Origin: JAJRXG01 sp038523965 | GTDB taxonomy: Bacteria; Bacteroidota; Bacteroidia; Chitinophagales; Saprospiraceae | Assembly: GCA_038523965.1 (NCBI GenBank) | Contig: JBCBIX010000004.1 | Location: 4,326 to 68,325, forward strand | Direction: 5' to 3' | Length of the DNA: 64,000 nucleotides | Part shown: positions 58,080-64,000 of the stretch, piece by piece | How the letters are laid out: every line of letters begins with the position of its first letter | Numbering within the stretch: position 1 is the first letter of the stretch | Position numbers and translations under genes: made by a program | The notes under the pieces: generated by a model | What the model was told of the DNA's origin: nothing | The model's input: the letters and a program-made list of their open reading frames with translations, nothing else | The model's database searches: none

Positions 58080-60203
58080 ATGACCTCCAAGCGCCTTCGA
58101 CGCGTAGCATTGGTAGGTAACCCCAACAGTGGGAAGTCCAGTCTATTCAATGAACTAACAGGGCTAAATCAAAAGATTAGCAATTATCCTGGAGTAACGG
58201 TAGAGCGTAAAACAGGACTGGTTGATTTACCTTCTGGAGACCAGATGTTGCTCGTTGATTTTCCTGGGACCTATTCGATGTATCCCAATAGTTCGGAGGA
58301 GAGATTAGTGGTTAATACGTTTACTGACCCCTCCCATGAGAACTACCCTGATGCGATCATTTATGTTGCTGGAGCAATCGAGCTGGAGAAGCATTTTCTA
58401 TTAGCGACGCAGCTCAGAGAGTTAGGGATACCCATGTTATTTTGTCTTGCAATGTCTGACATCGGGGAGCGTAAAGGCATCCAATACGATCTGAATCGTG
58501 TCTCTGATTATCTGGGTGTCCCCTGCCTTAAGATCAGCACCATGACAGGGGAGAATATTGATGTCCTCCGAACTCAGCTATTGCAGCTCATCCAAGCTGA
58601 TCCCCTTTCTGACTGGAAGCAGAGCGCATCCAAAAGTGATATGGAGTCGGAGGCAATCAGAATTGTAAGTAAACATCTCGACTCCGACAATTCGTACCGG
58701 TCACTCCTGATCGCTCATCATCATAGCTGGTTGATACATCTTTCTGCGGCTCAGCGGATTGCTATTTCTTCCAGCCTCGCATCTATGGAGTTTGCTTCGA
58801 CAAAGCTGCAAATCGACGAGACGCTGCGTAGGTTTAATCGATTTACGCCGGTCATCCAAAAGGCGGAACAGCGTGATAGGCCTTTCTCTCAAAGTTGGAC
58901 GAATCGAGTTGACTCGATCATCACTCATCGAGTCCTTGGACCGCTGATTTTTTTTGCCGCTATGTTTTTCATTTTCCAAGCGATCTATTCGTGGTCCGAG
59001 CTACCGACGGTCTGGATAGAAAATGGCTTTGCGGCATTATCGAATGGGATTCGCGATGTGATGCCTCAGGTGTGGTATACCGATTTAATTGCTGACGGTA
59101 TTATTCCAGGCTTGGGAGGGATATTAGTATTCATCCCACAGATCACCATTCTATTTTTGCTAATCGGCCTTCTGGAAGAGGTTGGTTACATGTCGCGTGC
59201 TGTTTTCATGTTCGACGGACTCATGCAAAAGGTTGGCCTTAATGGTCGAAGCATCGTTGCGTTAGTGTCCAGCGGAGCGTGTGCCATACCAGCGATCATG
59301 AGCACTCGGACCATTGCTAACTGGAAAGAGCGCCTGATCACCATCATGGTGGCTCCGTTGATCAGTTGTTCTGCTCGCATCCCGATCTATACCGTTCTCA
59401 TCGGATTTGTAGTCGCTGATCATACGGTATTGGGCATATTCGATAGTCGTGGCCTCGCCTTCATGTGTCTCTATTTACTTGGTATTACCGTTGCCTTAGT
59501 ATCAGCCTGGGTATTTAAGCAGTTCATTAGATCTGGCGATCACTCATTCTTAATGATCGAACTACCTCAGTACAAAAGACCGATTCTTCAGAATGTAATG
59601 CTCTCACTGAAAGAGAAGGTGTGGTCATTTGTCTGGGATGCAGGCAAAATCATTTTTGTTATTTCGATCATCCTCTGGTTTCTCGGCAGCTATGGACCAG
59701 GCACGTCCATGGACAAAGCGACCGACCGAGCCATAGAAGTATCACAACAATTAGAATATACTCCTGATCAACAGGAAGGTTATGTAGCTGCTCAGCGAAT
59801 GGAGGCCTCCTATGCTGGTGTACTTGGGAAGTGGATCGAACCAGCCATAAGCCCTTTAGGCTACGACTGGAAGATGGGTATTGCATTGATAACCTCCTTT
59901 GCAGCTCGAGAGGTCTTTGTAGGCACCATGGCCACCATATACAGTGTGGGGGGTGCCGATGACAACACAACCCTTCGGGAGCGCATGGCGCAAGAAATCA
60001 ATCCAAAAACAGGAGGTCCTCGATACGACTTGGCGACTTCAGCGAGTCTGTTACTCTTTTACGTATTTGCGATGCAGTGCATGAGTACTCTTGCCGTAAC
60101 ACGACGAGAAACGAATTCTTGGAAGTGGCCGATCATACAATTCTTATTCATGGGTGCACTCGCATATTTATCAAGCTTTTCGGCGTATCAAATCCTATCC
60201 TAA
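58080..60203 (+). CDS. feoB: Ferrous iron transporter FeoB
   Basis: FeoB (707 aa) imports Fe(II) under reducing conditions. The N-terminal G domain shows G1 GNPNSGKSSLFN (residues 13-24), G2 with PGVTVER, G3 VDFPGTYS and a G4 region MSDIGERKG. The membrane part begins near residue 280 and contains the gate motifs GSxxC-like VSSGACAIPAIMSTR and APLISCSARIPIY, with conserved Cys. The C-terminus ends in a hydrophobic helix without a Cys-rich tail. It is translated after feoA with a 1-nt gap. Confidence 0.95.
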   Translation: MTSKRLRRVALVGNPNSGKSSLFNELTGLNQKISNYPGVTVERKTGLVDLPSGDQMLLVDFPGTYSMYPNSSEERLVVNTFTDPSHENYPDAIIYVAGAIELEKHFLLATQLRELGIPMLFCLAMSDIGERKGIQYDLNRVSDYLGVPCLKISTMTGENIDVLRTQLLQLIQADPLSDWKQSASKSDMESEAIRIVSKHLDSDNSYRSLLIAHHHSWLIHLSAAQRIAISSSLASMEFASTKLQIDETLRRFNRFTPVIQKAEQRDRPFSQSWTNRVDSIITHRVLGPLIFFAAMFFIFQAIYSWSELPTVWIENGFAALSNGIRDVMPQVWYTDLIADGIIPGLGGILVFIPQITILFLLIGLLEEVGYMSRAVFMFDGLMQKVGLNGRSIVALVSSGACAIPAIMSTRTIANWKERLITIMVAPLISCSARIPIYTVLIGFVVADHTVLGIFDSRGLAFMCLYLLGITVALVSAWVFKQFIRSGDHSFLMIELPQYKRPILQNVMLSLKEKVWSFVWDAGKIIFVISIILWFLGSYGPGTSMDKATDRAIEVSQQLEYTPDQQEGYVAAQRMEASYAGVLGKWIEPAISPLGYDWKMGIALITSFAAREVFVGTMATIYSVGGADDNTTLRERMAQEINPKTGGPRYDLATSASLLLFYVFAMQCMSTLAVTRRETNSWKWPIIQFLFMGALAYLSSFSAYQILS

Positions 60204-60277
60204 AAAGGGCTGGCTGTAGAGATTCACTCACGATCTTCTCCTCGTCCGCCGAGATCAAAATCAGCTAATTTTGTAGC

Positions 60278-62143
60278 ATGTTTCCTACGTATGATGTGAT
60301 AGTGGTGGGTGCTGGTCATGCAGGCTGCGAAGCTGCAGTCGGTGCTGCCAATATGGGTTCAAAGGTCCTCTTGGCTACTATGAATATGAATACCATCGCC
60401 CAGATGTCTTGTAATCCAGCAATGGGAGGGGTTGCCAAGGGTCAGATCGTTAGAGAAGTCGACGCTCTCGGTGGATATAGTGGTATCGTCACTGACCATA
60501 CGATGGTGCAGTTCAGAATGTTGAATAAGTCGAAGGGTCCGGCGATGTGGAGCCCACGTGCTCAGAGCGACAGAATGCTTTTCGCAGCGAAGTGGCGCGA
60601 GATGCTGGAAGCACATCCCAACATTGATTTTTGGCAAGAGATGATCCGAGGTATCATCGTCAAAGATGGTAGATGCGTAGGCGTTCAGACTGGCATCGGT
60701 CTTGAGATCAATGCGCGTAGTGTAGTTCTTACAAATGGAACTTTTTTGAATGGCCTGATCCATATCGGAGAAAAGCAATACGGTGGAGGTCGCGCAGGTG
60801 AACGAGCAGCTACTGGCATCACGGAGCAATTACGCGAACTTGGATTCGAGTCAGGTCGAATGAAAACAGGAACTCCACCAAGAGTGGATGGTCGAACGTT
60901 GGACTGGGATCGCATGGAAGTGCAGCCAGGCGATGATCAGCCAAAGCGTTTCTCATTTACGCCTACTCCAATTCCAGAACGACAACTACCATGTCATATC
61001 ACGTACACAAGTACCGACGTACATGACACACTTAGAGAAGGTTTTGATCGCTCTCCGATGTTCAATGGTAGGATACGAGGCCTTGGTCCGAGATACTGCC
61101 CTTCCATCGAAGACAAGATTGATCGATTTGCAGATCGCGATCGCCACCAACTCTTCGTAGAGCCAGAAGGGTGGAACACATGTGAGATTTATGTAAATGG
61201 ATTTAGCTCATCCCTGCCAGAGGATGTCCAGTATCGAGCACTCAAGAAGGTCGTAGGATTCGAGCAGATGAAAATGTTCCGCCCGGGATACGCCATCGAG
61301 TATGACTTTTTTCCACCTACCCAGCTCAAGATTTCTCTGGAGACAAGATTGGTGAGTCACCTTTTTTTCGCGGGACAGATCAATGGAACTACTGGTTATG
61401 AGGAGGCCGCTTGTCAGGGGCTTATGGCAGGTATCAATGCGCATCTGAAGGTCAATGATGAGGATCCGTTTGTGCTCAAGAGGTCCGATGCTTACATCGG
61501 GGTTTTGATCGATGATCTGGTAAATAAGGGGACGAAAGAGCCCTATCGCATGTTTACTTCCAGAGCCGAATATCGAATACTGATTAGACAGGATAATGCC
61601 GATCTCCGATTGACCCCTTTAGTCTCTTCTATTGGAATGCATGGTTTAGAAGACCGCATGAGCCAAGTCGAGGTTAAGGAAAATGCAATCAAGGAGATCC
61701 ACAACTTCATGCGTCGAACGTCTGTGACGACCACGGAGGCTAATGGGTTTCTCGAGAGCATTCAGTCTGCACCACTTCGACAGACCGTGAAGCTGAAGAG
61801 TATCCTCACAAGACCAGGTGTTCAGTTCGATAACCTCCGAGATGCAATCCCTCATCTCCATGACTTTTTGGATCGTCACGACGAGACTTTTGTTGAGTCC
61901 GCAGAGGTTCAGATCAAGTATGAAGGTTACCTCTCCAAGGAACAAGAAATGGTCGAGAAGATGAATCGTCTGGAGGAACTTGTGATTCGAGAGGACTTTG
62001 ATTTTGGAAGCATCAAATCTCTTAGTGCTGAGGCTCGGGAGAAGCTTGTCCATCAACGTCCACGGACACTGGGTCAGGCGAGCCGCATTAGTGGTGTCTC
62101 ACCATCTGACGTATCTGTCCTTCTCGTCCACATGGGTAGGTAA
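60278..62143 (+). CDS. mnmG: tRNA uridine-5-carboxymethylaminomethyl modification enzyme MnmG
   Basis: MnmG (GidA, 621 aa) modifies U34 of tRNA together with MnmE. The FAD motif DVIVVGAGHAGCEAAVGAAN opens the protein. GGVAKGQIVREVDALGG, SPRAQSDRMLFAAKWR and the Cys-containing PRYCPSIEDKI and GLGPRYC motifs are present. The C-terminal part (HQRPRTLGQASRISGVSPSD) matches the family end. It starts 74 bp after feoB. tyrS follows after 40 bp. Confidence 0.95.
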   Translation: MFPTYDVIVVGAGHAGCEAAVGAANMGSKVLLATMNMNTIAQMSCNPAMGGVAKGQIVREVDALGGYSGIVTDHTMVQFRMLNKSKGPAMWSPRAQSDRMLFAAKWREMLEAHPNIDFWQEMIRGIIVKDGRCVGVQTGIGLEINARSVVLTNGTFLNGLIHIGEKQYGGGRAGERAATGITEQLRELGFESGRMKTGTPPRVDGRTLDWDRMEVQPGDDQPKRFSFTPTPIPERQLPCHITYTSTDVHDTLREGFDRSPMFNGRIRGLGPRYCPSIEDKIDRFADRDRHQLFVEPEGWNTCEIYVNGFSSSLPEDVQYRALKKVVGFEQMKMFRPGYAIEYDFFPPTQLKISLETRLVSHLFFAGQINGTTGYEEAACQGLMAGINAHLKVNDEDPFVLKRSDAYIGVLIDDLVNKGTKEPYRMFTSRAEYRILIRQDNADLRLTPLVSSIGMHGLEDRMSQVEVKENAIKEIHNFMRRTSVTTTEANGFLESIQSAPLRQTVKLKSILTRPGVQFDNLRDAIPHLHDFLDRHDETFVESAEVQIKYEGYLSKEQEMVEKMNRLEELVIREDFDFGSIKSLSAEAREKLVHQRPRTLGQASRISGVSPSDVSVLLVHMGR

Positions 62144-62183
62144 TCTCTTAGTCTCTCGGCGTACTTTTAGCGATGCAAAGAGG

Positions 62184-63470
62184 ATGGATATGAATTTCAT
62201 AGATGAGCTCCGCTGGCGTGGTATGCTCCATGATAGCACTCCGGGCGCAGAGGAGGCACTTGCCTCCGGGATGACAACAGGATACATCGGTTTTGATCCG
62301 ACGGCACCGTCACTAACCATCGGCAACTATGTTCAGCTTATGATTCTGTCACTGTGGCAGAAGAGTGGACATCGTCCCATTTTTCTATTGGGTGGTGCGA
62401 CAGGGCGTATCGGGGATCCATCTGGGAAGGACAAGGAGCGACAGTTAAAGACCGCTGAGGAGTTAGATCGTAACCTGACCTTTCAGCGAGAGCAGGCCAT
62501 GAAATTCCTTCTGTTTGATGGCGGGGACAACTCAGCCCTTATGCTGAACAATTATGAGTTCTATAAGGACATGAATGTCCTGGATTTCTTACGAGATGTA
62601 GGAAAGAATCTCACGGTGAACTACATGATGAGCAAGGACTCTGTCAAAAATCGGCTGGAGAGTGGACTGTCCTTCACTGAGTTCAGTTATCAACTACTCC
62701 AGGCATATGACTTCTTGTGTTTGTATCGACAGTATGATTGTCGTTTTCAGATGGGAGGCTCAGATCAATGGGGCAACATCACATCCGGCACCGAATTCAT
62801 TAGACGCAATGTGACAGACTCAAAAGCTTATGCGCTCACCACGCCATTGCTGACGAAGGCTGACGGCAAAAAATTTGGCAAATCCGAAGAAGGTAATATA
62901 TGGCTCGATCCTGAGATGACTTCACCATATAAGTTTTATCAATTCTGGATCAATGCAGATGACGCAGATCTATCCAAATTCTTGAGGTATTTCTCAATGA
63001 AACCACGAGAAGAGATAGTGGCTCTCGAAGCATCTGATGACCCGCGAATGGTCAAAAGGGAGTTGGCCAAAGAGCTGACTATAAGAATACATAGCCAAGA
63101 AGCTTACATGGCTGTGGAGGATGTATCTACACTATTGTTTACAAAGAAGGCCTCTACAGAGCAGCTCTTTTCCATTGGACTTCCCTCGTATGAAGCAATT
63201 TCAAAGGAGATCCCATCGTACGCATTTACTGCAGCTCAATGGACTTCATCGATAACTGTATTAGATCTATTGACTGAGATGACTGACATCTGTGTCTCAA
63301 AAGGGGAGGCGCGCAGGGCAATCAAAAACAACGCGATATCAATCAACAAGACTAAAATCCAAGACCCAGAGATAGTCATAAATCGTGACCAGCTCATTCA
63401 CGGGTGCTATCTTTTACTTGAGAACGGCAAGAAGAACAAGTATCTCTTAAAGCTCGAAGGTGAGCAGTGA
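62184..63470 (+). CDS. tyrS: Tyrosyl-tRNA synthetase
   Basis: TyrRS (428 aa) from the Met at 62184 (MDMNFIDELRWRGMLHDSTP); the open frame further upstream lies inside mnmG and is not used. The class I signature appears as HIGH-like TIGNYVQLM and KMSKS-like KKFGKSEEGNIWL. Tyr-binding residues lie in FLLGGATGRIGDPSGK and FQMGGSDQWGNITSG. The C-terminal S4 domain (KGEARRAIKNNAISINKTKI) is present. Its stop is overlapped by the start of the kinase gene. Confidence 0.95.
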   Translation: MDMNFIDELRWRGMLHDSTPGAEEALASGMTTGYIGFDPTAPSLTIGNYVQLMILSLWQKSGHRPIFLLGGATGRIGDPSGKDKERQLKTAEELDRNLTFQREQAMKFLLFDGGDNSALMLNNYEFYKDMNVLDFLRDVGKNLTVNYMMSKDSVKNRLESGLSFTEFSYQLLQAYDFLCLYRQYDCRFQMGGSDQWGNITSGTEFIRRNVTDSKAYALTTPLLTKADGKKFGKSEEGNIWLDPEMTSPYKFYQFWINADDADLSKFLRYFSMKPREEIVALEASDDPRMVKRELAKELTIRIHSQEAYMAVEDVSTLLFTKKASTEQLFSIGLPSYEAISKEIPSYAFTAAQWTSSITVLDLLTEMTDICVSKGEARRAIKNNAISINKTKIQDPEIVINRDQLIHGCYLLLENGKKNKYLLKLEGEQ

Positions 63471-64000
63471 TCACTTGATCATCGGTGTGGGTGGTAGGAG
63501 CGGAAGTGGGAAGTCTACCCTGGTGCGGCGCATCCAAGAGGCTTATAGTCCAGAGCAGGTCTGTCTACATGCTATGGATAACTACTACCGACCTCAGGAT
63601 CAGCAATTCACGGATGTCGCAGGTTACAGTAATTGGGATCTACCTCTTTCCTTCTTTCGAAAAAAGTACCACGATGACCTCCATCATCTTATCCAAGGGA
63701 GACCGCTACACCTACTTGAGTACTCCTTTAACAACAAATCCAGTCGGGATATAGTCATTCAGCCGGCTCCTGTGATTATCGTAGAAGGGCTCTTTGTCTT
63801 TTATTACCGGGAGATATACGAGATGATGGATCTGAAGGTGATGATGAATGTCGACTTTCCGACCTGCTTTGAACGAAGGCTAAGACGCGATCAAGAAGAA
63901 CGTAACTATGAGGAGACAGAGATCCGCCACCTCTATACACAACATGCTGAGCCTGCATATCAGAGGTTTATCAAACCGTTCAAATCGTACGCTGATATTC
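63460..64000 (+). CDS. udk: Uridine kinase, N-terminal part (cut by window edge)
   Basis: Read from GTG at 63460, which overlaps the tyrS stop by 11 bp, the frame is open to the right edge (180 codons). It begins VSSDHLIIGVGGRSGSGKST, a P-loop of the uridine kinase family. MDNYYRP and PVIIVEGLFVFYYRE supply the nucleoside-binding region and Walker B, and NVDFPTCFERRLRRD is the lid region. A TTG at 63475 is an alternative start. It phosphorylates uridine and cytidine in salvage; only the C-terminus is missing. Confidence 0.85.
   Translation, partial: MSSDHLIIGVGGRSGSGKSTLVRRIQEAYSPEQVCLHAMDNYYRPQDQQFTDVAGYSNWDLPLSFFRKKYHDDLHHLIQGRPLHLLEYSFNNKSSRDIVIQPAPVIIVEGLFVFYYREIYEMMDLKVMMNVDFPTCFERRLRRDQEERNYEETEIRHLYTQHAEPAYQRFIKPFKSYADI

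Noticed and set aside
61998..62183. Long N-terminal extension of TyrRS
   Set aside because: It lies inside mnmG in another frame; the conserved enzyme starts at 62184.

Overview
The window looks like chromosome from a Bacteroidota bacterium, most likely close to Saprospiraceae. The evidence is a 1887-residue surface protein with a dockerin-like segment and a C-terminal type IX secretion (T9SS) sorting domain, the T9SS component PorQ, a TonB-dependent receptor, many short Gln-ending signal peptides and lipoboxes, an HYC_CC_PP-type small protein, and -33 TTTG / -7 TAnnTTTG promoters in place of sigma70 boxes. No phage, insertion sequence or CRISPR array was seen. Most of the window is dense housekeeping sequence.

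Layout. 1-940: a partial unknown gene and a 58-codon ORF lying between two hairpin/T-tract terminators. 939-6846 (-): the giant T9SS cargo gene, whose signal-peptide end is out of frame with its only ATG. 7.1-9.6 kb: amidohydrolase, class IV aminotransferase and a small protein. 9.6-10.1 kb: a short stretch with its own promoter, several hairpins and a terminator, read here as a probable small RNA gene. 10.1-19.9 kb (-): a long compact run of cytochrome c peroxidase, exonuclease, ApbE, TerC, CoaX, an ATP-grasp enzyme, MetK, a FAH hydrolase and an MscS channel. 20-21.7 kb: MerC with a Fur/Zur-like palindrome upstream, a lipoprotein, and a CAU tRNA with promoter and terminator. 21.8-25.6 kb (+): fatty acid hydroxylase, rhodanese, barrel protein, methylmalonyl-CoA epimerase and TSUP permease. 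25.7-28.5 kb (-): a four-gene set with a double heavy-metal domain protein, a barrel protein and a Cys-rich HYC protein, probably copper handling. 28.5-42.2 kb: GIY-YIG protein, VanX-like dipeptidase, MsrA, YbiT-type ABC-F protein, App1 phosphatase, BioD-like/DRTGG protein, M23 peptidase, TetR-like/ABC1 kinase pair and TonB receptor. 42.2-47.6 kb: AsnRS, MORN lipoprotein, PorQ, a DUF458 protein and NadB. 47.7-57.3 kb (-): an unknown membrane protein, an S74 tail-fibre-type surface protein with a structured leader, MetRS, ThrRS, an oxidoreductase and a DUF3291 protein. 57.3-57.75 kb: a tandem 164-bp repeat full of hairpins. 57.8-64 kb (+): FeoA-FeoB, MnmG, TyrRS and the start of uridine kinase.

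The strongest candidates for undescribed biology are not protein families. They are the structured 164-bp tandem repeat in front of feoAB, the roughly 260-nt transcription unit at 9.6-9.9 kb with two identical 18-nt motifs, and the 76-nt leader element upstream of the S74 protein. All three were found by eye and have not been tested by folding or database search.
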